A stretch of 64,000 nt of DNA from Ruegeria arenilitoris. Lineage in GTDB: Bacteria > Pseudomonadota > Alphaproteobacteria > Rhodobacterales > Rhodobacteraceae. Position numbers and translations under genes: made by a program. The first letter of the stretch is position 1; each line of letters begins with the position of its first letter. Below the pieces are notes generated by a model. That model had not been told where the DNA came from. It searched no databases and worked only from the letters and a program-made list of their open reading frames with translations. The stretch lies in NCBI RefSeq assembly GCF_013035425.1, contig NZ_WQHX01000003.1, positions 509,001-573,000 of the forward strand, read 5' to 3'. Below are positions 48,263 through 56,439 of this stretch, piece after piece.

Positions 48263-49288
48263 TCAGCCGAACATGGCAGGAAGGTCGACAGTGCTGCGCT
48301 CGCCCAAGTCGGATTTGTGGTTGCGCAAAAAGGCGTCGGCAGCGGACTGACCCGCGTGTTTCAGGCGGTGCAACACAACTGGGTTCGGCACAATTTTGGT
48401 TGCCGCCGAAAGGTCGTTCATCAAGGCATCATCAGCGATCATGTGGATGAGAACACGGCTCATTTCCCCGGCTTTCAACTTACCGTCTTGTAGTAGGCGC
48501 TGCACGAAACTAATTGCCCGCAATTCTCTGAACAGTGAGGAGTTAAAGCTGATTTCGTTGATGCGGTTTTGAATTTGCTGCGGCGTCTTTGGCACCTCGT
48601 CCCGCTCTAGCGGATTGATATTCACGATAACAACATCGTCTGGCAAGTCCCCGTTGAACAGCGGGTAAAGAGCCGGATTTCCAGTATACCCGCCATCCCA
48701 ATATGCCTCAGTTCTACCGGATTTCGGATCAAAAATTTCAACTGCCTTGAACAAGTTCGGCAGACAAGCCGACGCCAATATTGCATCCGTCGAGATTTCC
48801 TGCCCAGTAAACACCCTAATCTTGCCGCTCCGGACACAGGTCGCACAAACAAACAGGCCAGGCCCATCTTCTGCACATATTTCATCGAAATTGAATCGGT
48901 CTACTACCGGCTCTAAAGGATTGCGGTAAAATGGACCGTAGGCGTACGGCGACACGAGACGGGACCACGTGTCGGCCATTGAGAATGGAACTGAATATTC
49001 CAATGCTTGCGCAATATGCGCAGGTTCCAAGCCGCGCATCCAAAGGGCAATTCGCATGTCGCCAATGGCTCCCATACGCTTCCACAAACCGTCCAGATTG
49101 TCCCGTGCGCCTTGGCGCCCGGCATGAACCATTCCGGATTTAAAGGCAGCACCGTTCAAGGCACCGGCAGAGGTTCCCGTGATAGCCGCAACCTCAATGT
49201 CTTCTTCATCCAGCAGCCGGTCCAAAACACCCCATGTGAAGGCTCCATGTGCTCCGCCGCCCTGCAATGCCAGATTTATTCGTTTCAA
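48263..49288 (-). CDS. patatin-like phospholipase
   Basis: This 341-residue acyl hydrolase has the oxyanion-hole GGGAHGAF, the nucleophile Ser40 in GTSAG and the catalytic aspartate in YWDGGYTGNP. A Ser-Asp dyad is therefore present. The start is a TTG at 49288, with GGGGGCGCGAAG before it; no ATG is available nearby and homologues begin with the same MKRINLALQGGGAHG sequence. The close pairing with bdhA suggests a role in membrane lipid or polyhydroxybutyrate turnover, but this is inference. Confidence 0.9.
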   Translation of the reverse strand: MKRINLALQGGGAHGAFTWGVLDRLLDEEDIEVAAITGTSAGALNGAAFKSGMVHAGRQGARDNLDGLWKRMGAIGDMRIALWMRGLEPAHIAQALEYSVPFSMADTWSRLVSPYAYGPFYRNPLEPVVDRFNFDEICAEDGPGLFVCATCVRSGKIRVFTGQEISTDAILASACLPNLFKAVEIFDPKSGRTEAYWDGGYTGNPALYPLFNGDLPDDVVIVNINPLERDEVPKTPQQIQNRINEISFNSSLFRELRAISFVQRLLQDGKLKAGEMSRVLIHMIADDALMNDLSAATKIVPNPVVLHRLKHAGQSAADAFLRNHKSDLGERSTVDLPAMFG

Positions 49289-49387
49289 CTTCGCGCCCCC
49301 GTAACAATTCCAAATTCCATTGGAAGCTCGATTGTGGATACGCCGTCGGAACCAAAAACAGTGATCACAGGAAGCAACTTTAGATCG

Positions 49388-50161
49388 TCACAAAGCTGTC
49401 CAGCCCCCATCAACCGAGATCGTCGTACCCGTGATCTGTGCAGCTGCATCCGAGCATAGAAAAACCGCCGTGCCGCCAAGTTGTTCGACCGTTGCAAATT
49501 CTTTGGATGGTTGCCGCTCTAGCATGATGTTCTTAATCACGTCCTCCCGGCTCATGCTGTATTCTTTCATTGTGTCAGGGATCTGAGCCTCGACCAATGG
49601 AGTCAGGACGTAACCGGGGCAGATCGCGTTACAGGTAATCGGCTCTTGCGCTGTTTCCAAGGCAATTGTCTTGGTCATGCCGACTACGCCATGTTTTGCC
49701 GCCACATAGGCCGCCTTGTAGGGAGATGCCGTTAAACCATGGGCCGAGGCAATATTGACGACGCGCCCCCAACCCGCTTCTCGCATCATTGGTAGAGCAG
49801 CTGCCACCGTGTGAAAGGCAGAGTTCATATTGATCGCTATGATCGCGTCCCATTTATCGACTGGAAATTGGTCAATCGGCGCGACGTGTTGAATACCCGC
49901 ATTGTTGATCAAGATGTCGCAGGAACCTGCTTGCTCGATCAGTGCACGGCATTCCTCGCCCTTGGACATGTCTGCCTTTATGTACCGCGCGTTGGTGCCC
50001 GTTTCTTGGGCGATGCCGGCAGCCAGTGCGTGGTCTTCATCGCGATCAGTAAAAGAATTCAGGATCACGTCCGCTCCGGCTTTGGCCAGTTCCCGCGCAA
50101 CACCCAGACCGATACCCGAATTCGAACCGGTGATGATTGCAGTTTTTCCTGACAGGCTCAT
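49388..50161 (-). CDS. bdhA: 3-hydroxybutyrate dehydrogenase BdhA
   Basis: This 257-residue short-chain dehydrogenase has TGSNSGIGLGVA (NAD site), NNAGIQHVAPI, NIASAHGLTASPYKAAYVAAKHG with the Y-x3-K pair, and the C-terminal WTAL typical of the 3-hydroxybutyrate family. It interconverts (R)-3-hydroxybutyrate and acetoacetate, in line with polyhydroxybutyrate use. GAGAGG precedes the ATG at 50161; the frame reaches 50287 but has no homology there. The patatin gene lies 99 bp downstream. Confidence 0.92.
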   Translation of the reverse strand: MSLSGKTAIITGSNSGIGLGVARELAKAGADVILNSFTDRDEDHALAAGIAQETGTNARYIKADMSKGEECRALIEQAGSCDILINNAGIQHVAPIDQFPVDKWDAIIAINMNSAFHTVAAALPMMREAGWGRVVNIASAHGLTASPYKAAYVAAKHGVVGMTKTIALETAQEPITCNAICPGYVLTPLVEAQIPDTMKEYSMSREDVIKNIMLERQPSKEFATVEQLGGTAVFLCSDAAAQITGTTISVDGGWTAL

Positions 50162-50270
50162 GCCACCTCTCCCACAGAGTCGATTCACTAACACAGTGCC
50201 ATGCTGCACCTGCAAAGAAAACGGGGAAACGTCGCCGCAGTTTGCCACATGCAGCACCAACCCTATTGCC

Positions 50271-50299
50271 AAAAAAAACGCCCGCACGAAGCGGGCGTT
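50271..50299 (-). terminator. Rho-independent terminator for a minus-strand transcript
   Basis: On the minus strand, AACGCCCGC pairs with GCGGGCGTT (50277-50285 and 50291-50299; five-base loop) and a run of eight T follows. On the plus strand only AAGTTATTG follows. It therefore ends transcription arriving from positions above 50300 on the minus strand, where no gene is assigned. bdhA starts further down, at 50161. Confidence 0.85.
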
Positions 50300-50461
50300 A
50301 AGTTATTGAGGCAGGTTTCATACAGGCAAGAAACCTATCGAGCAGTGCATCCTTTATAAGCAATTCCGCGCCGTCATCCAAGCTAAAAGTTTGATAATAT
50401 GAAAAATCATGGGTACGATGAATCTCAAACAAAATAAGGCCAGAGCAGGATTGTTTCCAAA
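50298..50461 (-). other. possible short minus-strand transcript or small gene
   Basis: The region ends in the terminator above. A minus-strand frame closes with a TAA overlapping the terminator stem and reads, near its end, FSLDDGAELLIKDALLDRF and LACMKPASIT, coding-like in composition. No clear ATG with a ribosome site was found within this stretch; a TTG near 50427 is one option. A small RNA, a short protein or a gene remnant are all possible. Confidence 0.35.
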
Positions 50462-52276
50462 ATGAGCCCCAATATTCTCTGCCGCGTCCGATCAATGATC
50501 GTGGGAATCGCACCGATTTTTTCCGCGACTTTCGCGCACGCAGATTCGGCCCATGGCATAGCTATGTATGGAGACCCTGCCCTACCACCGGATTTTGTGT
50601 CTCTACCCTATGCGAACCCCGATGCGCCTAAGGGCGGTAGGGTCGTGTTCGGCAATACTGGCGGGTATGACAGTTTGAATCCATTTGTCCAGAAAGGCAC
50701 CTCTCCCTGGCAATTGCGATTTTGGACGCACGAGGGGCTGATGGGCCGATCTTGGGACGAACCCTTCACTCTTTACGGTTTGTTAGCCGAATCAGTTGAT
50801 ACTGCACCCGATAGGTCTTGGGTGGAATTTACACTGCGGGAAGAAGCCCGTTTTTCGGACCGCAGCCCTGTTACAATTGACGATGTTATCTGGTCATATG
50901 AAACGCTAGGCACACAAGGCCATCTACGCTATCGCGGGTTATGGGGCAAGATCGACAGCATCGAACAAACGGGACCGCGCAGTGTTCGAATTACTTTCAA
51001 TGAACCGGACAGGGAACTGGCCCTGATCGCTGGACTGCGCCCGATTTTGAAAAAGGAACAATGGGACGGTAAAGAATTCGCTGACGCTCAGCTGCATGAC
51101 GTCCCAATCGGGACTGGCCCATATGTTATCGATGACTACGAGGCCGGGCGTTACGTCAACTTGCGTCGCAATCCCGATTATTGGGGCGCCGACATTCCTT
51201 TTCGCCGCGGCACCATGAACCTTGATGACATTCGCATCGAGTTTTACGGAGATGGCACCGTGTTGTTTGAGGCGTTCAAAGCCGGAGAGCTGTCGGCTGT
51301 GCGCGAGTTCAACGCTGACAAATGGGAAACGCAGTATGGTTTCCCTGCGGCCCAACGCGGAGACATCGTAAAAACCGAAATTCCCCATGGCAAACCATCA
51401 GGCATGACTGGTTTTGTGATGAATACCCGAAAAGCTCCGTTTGACGATTGGCGAGTGCGTGAGGCATTGATGCTCGCGTTCAACTTTGAATTCATAAACG
51501 ACACGATCACTGGAGGCGCACAGCCCCGTATCACCTCGTATTTCTCGGGATCTGATCTTGCCATGCTACCTGGTCCGGCCACAGGTCGCGTAAGGGAGCT
51601 GCTTGAACCGTATGCCGACGACCTGCCGCCGGGCGCGTTGGAGGGTTACTCATTGCCTGAAGGCGATGGATCGGCAAGAAACCGGGCCAATATCAGGAAA
51701 GCGTCACAGCTGTTGGCAGAAGCAGGTTGGACAATTCAAGACGGAGTTTTGCGCAATCAAAACGGCGACCCGTTATCGATTTCAGTTCTGCTACAACAAG
51801 GTGATACGGACAATCAAACAGCTGTGGAAATCTATGCGCGCGCCTTGGAGCGGCTTGGCATCAAAGTAACGACGGAATTGGTCGACAGCGCGCAATTTGC
51901 AGGACGAACGTCTGAGCATGATTTTGAAATAACAGTATTCCGCCGTGCGCTTTCCCTATCGCCGGGTAACGAACAACGCTTGTATTGGGGGAGTGAAAAC
52001 GCGAATACGCCGGGCACGCGGAATTTGATGGGCGTGACCTCATCGGCCGTTGACGGGCTGATCGACGAAATGTTGGCGTCGGAAGATCGCGAAGACTTCG
52101 TGGCCGCGACACGAGCATTGGATCGTGTTCTTACAACTGGCCGTTATGTGATACCGATCTGGAGCTTCGACGTCGGTCGGATCGCCCACGCCAAAGAACT
52201 TAAATTTCCAGATACGCTTCCAATTTATGGCGATGGACCGGAATATATGCCTCAGGTCTGGTGGTACGAGGATTGA
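50462..52276 (+). CDS. ABC transporter substrate-binding protein, YejA-like (SBP family 5)
   Basis: This 604-residue periplasmic binding protein has a signal peptide (cut near AHA-DS), then the peptide/nickel-binding family 5 fold with DAPKGGRVVFGNTGGYDSLNPF and VRITFNEPDRELALI. The WTHEGLMGRSWDEPFTLYGLLAES segment matches the YejA/microcin C uptake group. It would deliver oligopeptides or similar ligands. No permease or ATPase gene accompanies it, unlike the usual yejABEF operon. The ATG at 50462 has AGGA upstream at slightly long spacing. Confidence 0.88.
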   Translation: MSPNILCRVRSMIVGIAPIFSATFAHADSAHGIAMYGDPALPPDFVSLPYANPDAPKGGRVVFGNTGGYDSLNPFVQKGTSPWQLRFWTHEGLMGRSWDEPFTLYGLLAESVDTAPDRSWVEFTLREEARFSDRSPVTIDDVIWSYETLGTQGHLRYRGLWGKIDSIEQTGPRSVRITFNEPDRELALIAGLRPILKKEQWDGKEFADAQLHDVPIGTGPYVIDDYEAGRYVNLRRNPDYWGADIPFRRGTMNLDDIRIEFYGDGTVLFEAFKAGELSAVREFNADKWETQYGFPAAQRGDIVKTEIPHGKPSGMTGFVMNTRKAPFDDWRVREALMLAFNFEFINDTITGGAQPRITSYFSGSDLAMLPGPATGRVRELLEPYADDLPPGALEGYSLPEGDGSARNRANIRKASQLLAEAGWTIQDGVLRNQNGDPLSISVLLQQGDTDNQTAVEIYARALERLGIKVTTELVDSAQFAGRTSEHDFEITVFRRALSLSPGNEQRLYWGSENANTPGTRNLMGVTSSAVDGLIDEMLASEDREDFVAATRALDRVLTTGRYVIPIWSFDVGRIAHAKELKFPDTLPIYGDGPEYMPQVWWYED

Positions 52277-52286
52277 CAGCGGCCTC

Positions 52287-52318
52287 TTACTTCCATAATT
52301 CGTGAAATATGGAAGTAA
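52287..52318 (+). promoter_or_regulatory. 11-bp palindrome covering the arsR-arsC start codon
   Basis: TTACTTCCATA (52287-52297) and its exact complement (52308-52318) are separated by ATTCGTGAAA. The second arm contains the ATG (52309-52311) of the ArsR-ArsC fusion gene. The position fits an autoregulatory ArsR operator; an RNA hairpin hiding the start codon is the alternative. Confidence 0.65.
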
Positions 52319-53133
52319 AATTGCAGGACAAGTTAGGCGCCCTAGCGCATCCAAAGCGGCTGGAGCTGTTTCAGTTGCTGATGCGCCGCTATCCAGACTC
52401 GGTGCCGGCAGGTGAAATCGCAGCGGCGCTATCATTCAAGCCAAACACGACATCAACCTATCTCAACGCACTGAAGTCTGCAGATCTTATCCAGCAGGCC
52501 CGCGACGGCACATCGCTTCAGTACAGCGCAAACCTGCCAGCAATTCGCGGTCTGTTCGATCAACTACTAGGCAATTGCTGCCAAAACCGCCCAGATCTCT
52601 GCCTCCAAGCAACTAAAGACACCGTAATGACCAGCAAGGATCGCATACTAAACGCGCTGTTTATCTGCACCGGAAACTCTGCCCGCTCAATCATGGCTGA
52701 GGCTATTTTAAATTCGGAAGGTGACGGAAAATTCCGCGCTTATTCCGCAGGAACTGCTCCTTCAAATGCCCCAAGCCCTACGGTTTTGGACCTGTTGGAG
52801 CAAAAGGATATCGATACAAGCAGTTTGCGCTCGAAATCGGTGGAGGAATTCTCTGGTCCTGACGCGCCAAAGATGGACTTTGTTTTCACGGTCTGCGATC
52901 ACGCCGCGAACGAAACGTGCCCCACATGGCCCGGCCAACCGATGAGCGCCCATTGGGGATTGGCCGATCCGGTCAAAGCACAAGGAACAGATGCGCAAAA
53001 GAAACTGGCCTTTCAGCAAACTTACGGATTATTGCGCAATCGGATCACAGCGTTTGTCAGCCTGCCATTTGAGACCCTTGATCGTATTTCTTTACAACAC
53101 AAAGTGGACGATATCGGCCGGATGACCGATTGA
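52309..53133 (+). CDS. ArsR-type regulator fused to thioredoxin-coupled arsenate reductase ArsC
   Basis: The 274-residue protein has two domains. Residues 1-85 form an ArsR winged helix (LGALAHPKRLELFQLL, recognition helix near KPNTTSTYLNALKSADL), followed by cysteines at 90, 91 and 98 that could bind arsenite. Residues 112-260 form a low-molecular-weight phosphatase-type ArsC with the C-x5-R loop CTGNSAR (Cys120-Arg126), the second and third cysteines Cys196 and Cys204, and the D220-P221 acid site. This is the three-cysteine, thioredoxin-coupled chemistry. A MIP channel follows 27 bp downstream. The fused arrangement would link sensing and reduction of arsenic in one polypeptide. The ribosome site is weak, so leaderless or palindrome-controlled translation is possible. 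Confidence 0.92.
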   Translation: MEVKLQDKLGALAHPKRLELFQLLMRRYPDSVPAGEIAAALSFKPNTTSTYLNALKSADLIQQARDGTSLQYSANLPAIRGLFDQLLGNCCQNRPDLCLQATKDTVMTSKDRILNALFICTGNSARSIMAEAILNSEGDGKFRAYSAGTAPSNAPSPTVLDLLEQKDIDTSSLRSKSVEEFSGPDAPKMDFVFTVCDHAANETCPTWPGQPMSAHWGLADPVKAQGTDAQKKLAFQQTYGLLRNRITAFVSLPFETLDRISLQHKVDDIGRMTD

Positions 53134-53160
53134 TACACTCGCAATCCTAGGAAATCTGTA

Positions 53161-53820
53161 ATGCAAGCCCGACAGTATTTTGCTGAATTCCTTGGCACTG
53201 CCTTTCTGCTGATCGGCGTGGTCGGCTCTGGAATCATGGCCCAGACTTTGTCGGAAGGGAACGTTGCCTTGGCCCTTTTAGCCAATGCGATTGCGACGGG
53301 TTGTATCCTGTTTGTGATAATCGCCACCCTTGGCCCCGTGTCTGGCGCCCATTTCAACCCAGCCGTGACATTGGCCTTTGCCATGCGAGGTGAACACCCG
53401 TGGAAAGCGGTTGCCCCCTACATTCTAGTTCAGTTGGCAGGTGGAATCATCGGCGTCTGGGCCAGTCACTACATGTTTGACCTGCCAATCCTACAAACCT
53501 CGGAGACACTGCATCGCACTGGTTCGCATCAATGGTTTTCAGAAATTATCGCGACTCTGGGCCTTCTTTTTGTAATTTTCGGCGGAATTCGGCACAAACC
53601 GGATACGGTACCAGCGCTTGTGGGTCTCTATATTACGGGCGCCTACTGGTACACATCATCCACAAGTTTTGCTAATCCGGCCGTAACAATCGCAAGAGGC
53701 CTTACAGACACCTTTGCTGGCATATATCCCGGTCACATTCCAATGTTCATTTTAATGCAAATTTTTGCGGTGTTTATCGGACACATAGTCCTGAACTGGC
53801 TATTCAATCCCGCGGATTGA
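53161..53820 (+). CDS. AqpS-like aquaglyceroporin (MIP channel) of an arsenic operon
   Basis: This 219-residue MIP channel has six membrane helices and two NPA motifs: Asn66-Pro67-Ala68 in SGAHFNPAVT and Asn172-Pro173-Ala174 in SFANPAVTIARG. The residue after the second NPA is Val where most aquaporins have the Arg of the selectivity filter; AqpS of Sinorhizobium has the same change, to my recollection, and lets arsenite leave the cell. Placement after the ArsR-ArsC fusion supports arsenite exit following arsenate reduction. The rest of the ars set (arsB, acr3, arsH) is absent. Confidence 0.9.
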   Translation: MQARQYFAEFLGTAFLLIGVVGSGIMAQTLSEGNVALALLANAIATGCILFVIIATLGPVSGAHFNPAVTLAFAMRGEHPWKAVAPYILVQLAGGIIGVWASHYMFDLPILQTSETLHRTGSHQWFSEIIATLGLLFVIFGGIRHKPDTVPALVGLYITGAYWYTSSTSFANPAVTIARGLTDTFAGIYPGHIPMFILMQIFAVFIGHIVLNWLFNPAD

Positions 53821-54008
53821 GGGGTCTACACCCGCTCACCTAAAAACAGACTTATACGGCTTTTTTGATCCATGTTGAGGGGGTATTTCGTCGACCTAGC
53901 AGACGAAAAGAGCTGCGACATTTTGTCATGTCAGCAGGAGTGTCCGCGCATTCGTACGCTAGTTGAGGGGAGAGCAGTCCTGAAAACCGCCATAAGGAAG
54001 GCTCGCAA

Positions 54009-54236
54009 ATGCTGAATTGGGCTGATCTTACGCAAGACTGGAGCGCTTTGTATTCACGCGCGAAACTCAGGTTTCCGAACCTGCGTGACAAAGACATGGC
54101 GACAATGCGCAAGGATCGCAAACAATTCGAAGCATACTTGGCTGAGCGTCACCACCTAACAGTCACCGAAGCCCGAGAAGAGCTTGAAGACTTTCTATAT
54201 ACCGAGGGATTGAAGCGAGAGATTACGGCTCGCTAA
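54009..54236 (+). CDS. small CsbD-like protein
   Basis: The 75-residue, highly charged helical product reads MLNWADLTQDWSALYSRAK and ends with an acidic EAREELEDF segment. The NW...L-x-x-W pattern and a later D-x-x-x-x-x-R-K-D-R-K-Q-F resemble CsbD stress-response proteins, weakly. AAGGAAG lies upstream. The TAA overlaps the stop of the convergent XRE-cupin gene. The function is not established. Confidence 0.6.
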   Translation: MLNWADLTQDWSALYSRAKLRFPNLRDKDMATMRKDRKQFEAYLAERHHLTVTEAREELEDFLYTEGLKREITAR

Positions 54237-54856
54237 GCCAGCGACGTTACCCAAAGGATGGTGGCATCTTCGTCGCTGACGGAAACGACATTATGGCCCA
54301 TGCTGGCATCATAATATGCGCTGTCCCCTCGTCGCATCTCAACCGATTCATAAAACTCGGTATACAGCCTGACGACCCCTGTCAGAACGTAAAGGAATTC
54401 TTCACCGTCGTGGCGCACCCAACCATCGAATTCTTCCATTGACCTCGCCCGAACACGAGCGCGGTATGGCAGCATTTGCTTGTTGGTCAGAGTTTCGGCC
54501 AAAAGTTCATGCTCGTAAGTGGTGGTGGCATGGGCAGTTCCGTCGCCCATCTTGGTGACAGCCATTCGCCCCAATACCTGATCGCGCTGCGGCGGAGTAA
54601 AAAGCTGCGGCACTGAAATCTCTAGACCCGTAGCAAGCTTTTTCAGGGCGTCATATGTCGGCGACATCTGCCCGTTTTCGATCTTGCTAAGCGTCGAACG
54701 CGCAAGGCCCGCCTGGCTGGCCGCCTGTTCCAGCGTCCAGTTGCGGGCTTTGCGAAGCTCGCGGACTCGCGCTCCAAGATCCAGCGGCTCAATGTGCGCC
54801 GGCTCGCCACTGTCGCGCGCAATTCGAATTAGGGATTTCGGATCACTTGTCGTCAT
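54233..54856 (-). CDS. XRE-cupin transcriptional regulator
   Basis: The 207-residue protein has an XRE helix-turn-helix (about residues 28-85, with LEQAASQAGLARSTLSKIENGQMSP) and a C-terminal cupin domain (about 125-205, with FDGWVRHDGEEFLYVLTGVVRLY and GHNVVSV). Such regulators sense a small ligand, often an amino acid or amine. The ATG at 54856 is preferred; the frame reaches 54892. Its start lies 65 bp from the divergent acyl-CoA synthetase gene, so that operon is its likely target. Ligand unknown. Confidence 0.9.
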   Translation of the reverse strand: MTTSDPKSLIRIARDSGEPAHIEPLDLGARVRELRKARNWTLEQAASQAGLARSTLSKIENGQMSPTYDALKKLATGLEISVPQLFTPPQRDQVLGRMAVTKMGDGTAHATTTYEHELLAETLTNKQMLPYRARVRARSMEEFDGWVRHDGEEFLYVLTGVVRLYTEFYESVEMRRGDSAYYDASMGHNVVSVSDEDATILWVTSLA

Positions 54857-54921
54857 AGCCAACTCTATAGGGCCAGCGCGACGTGCTTGCAACGCGCCAG
54901 CTACCGAGTTAGCCAGACCTC

Positions 54922-56439
54922 ATGCTTTCTGTTTTTGATCAGGGTCCTGCCAAGCCCTGCCCCGCTCCATTCAACATGGCAGCGCATGTATTGCGAAAAG
55001 CCGAAGAACATGCCGAGAAAAAGGCCCTTTCTATTTTGCGAAATGACGGCTCTGAAGACTGGAGTTATCGGGAACTAAAGTCGGCGATTTTGGGAACAGG
55101 CACAGGGTTACTAAAAGCTGGGCTGCGCCCGGGCGACTTGGTGCTCTTGCGCCTAGGCAACAGCGTCGAATTTCCAATCGCTTACCTTGCGGCCATCGCG
55201 GTGGGGATCGTGCCGATCCCGACATCGTCTCAGTTAACGGAGACAGAGACCGGACAGATTATCGAAGATCTTTCTCCTACCGCTGTTCTACGCGACCCGG
55301 AAATTGCCTGCGCACCTCATACCTACCAGATTACACTAGACGAACTCGCAAGTATGCGTGACCTGTCGCCAGCAGAATTCGAAATGGGTGATCCGAACCG
55401 ACTTTGCTATGTTATCTACACCTCTGGCACTTCGGGCAAGCCCCGAGCGGTTGCCCATGCGCATCGGGCGATCTGGGCACGGCAGATGATGGTTGATGGT
55501 TGGTACGGTCTTAGCGAAACGGACCGCTTGTGCCATGCAGGAGCGTTCAACTGGACATACACTTTAGGTACTGGGCTAATGGACCCGTGGACTATCGGCG
55601 CGACTGCCCTGATCCCCAAACCAGGTACTGATCTAACGAATCTGCCTAGGCTGTTGCAGGCGCATCGCGCCACAATATTTGCTGCTGCACCCGGAGTTTT
55701 CAGGAAACTCCTGCAGAATCCTAATCTGCCTGAAATGCCCGACTTGCGTCATGGGTTATGCGCGGGCGAAAAGCTGTCCCGTCACCTTCATGAACATTGG
55801 AGCAAATCTACAGGGACGGAGCTCTACGAAGCTTACGGGATGTCCGAGTGTTCGACTTTTATCTCATCCAGCCCATCACACCCCGCCCGGGATGAAGCGC
55901 TTGGACGGCCGCAACTGGGTCGTCGCATTGCAATCGTTGGTCCGAACGGTCCCGTTCCACAAGGACAAGAGGGCACCATTGCCATTCACCGTGAAGACCC
56001 TGGTTTGATGCTTACATACCTGAATGCCCCCAACGAAGCCGAAGCAAAGATGCAAGGCGAGTGGTTTTTAACCGGAGATCAGGGTGCGATGGCCGTGGAC
56101 GGACAGATCACTTATTTGGGTCGAGATGACGATATGATGAACGCTGGTGGGTACCGCGTATCGCCGGTCGAAGTGGAAGCTGTTCTGGCGCGTTATCCCG
56201 GCATTACCCAAGTTGGAGCCGCCGCGGTTGAGGTCAAGCAGGACTCGGCCATTATCGCTGTCTTCTATACTGGACCAGAAAAGCTGGACGAAAACGCGTT
56301 GCGCACTTATGTCTCCGAAAAGCTGGCGCGCTATAAACAGCCGCGCGCCTTTGTTCACCTCTCAGCCATGCCCACCGGGGGCAATGGCAAACTCCTGCGC
56401 CGCGCCCTGCCGGCCTATTTTAAGGCATCTGTTGAATGA
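54922..56439 (+). CDS. acyl-CoA synthetase, AMP-forming
   Basis: This 505-residue ANL-superfamily ligase has the P-loop YTSGTSGKPRA (166-176), YGMSECSTF, WFLTGDQG and GRDDDMMNAGGYRVSP, and the catalytic lysine in GNGKLLRR. The MNAGGYRVSPVEVE segment and overall length resemble benzoate- or acetate-type ligases, but the acid substrate cannot be assigned. It is divergent from an XRE-cupin regulator and overlaps the DsbA-family gene by 4 bp. Confidence 0.88.
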   Translation: MLSVFDQGPAKPCPAPFNMAAHVLRKAEEHAEKKALSILRNDGSEDWSYRELKSAILGTGTGLLKAGLRPGDLVLLRLGNSVEFPIAYLAAIAVGIVPIPTSSQLTETETGQIIEDLSPTAVLRDPEIACAPHTYQITLDELASMRDLSPAEFEMGDPNRLCYVIYTSGTSGKPRAVAHAHRAIWARQMMVDGWYGLSETDRLCHAGAFNWTYTLGTGLMDPWTIGATALIPKPGTDLTNLPRLLQAHRATIFAAAPGVFRKLLQNPNLPEMPDLRHGLCAGEKLSRHLHEHWSKSTGTELYEAYGMSECSTFISSSPSHPARDEALGRPQLGRRIAIVGPNGPVPQGQEGTIAIHREDPGLMLTYLNAPNEAEAKMQGEWFLTGDQGAMAVDGQITYLGRDDDMMNAGGYRVSPVEVEAVLARYPGITQVGAAAVEVKQDSAIIAVFYTGPEKLDENALRTYVSEKLARYKQPRAFVHLSAMPTGGNGKLLRRALPAYFKASVE

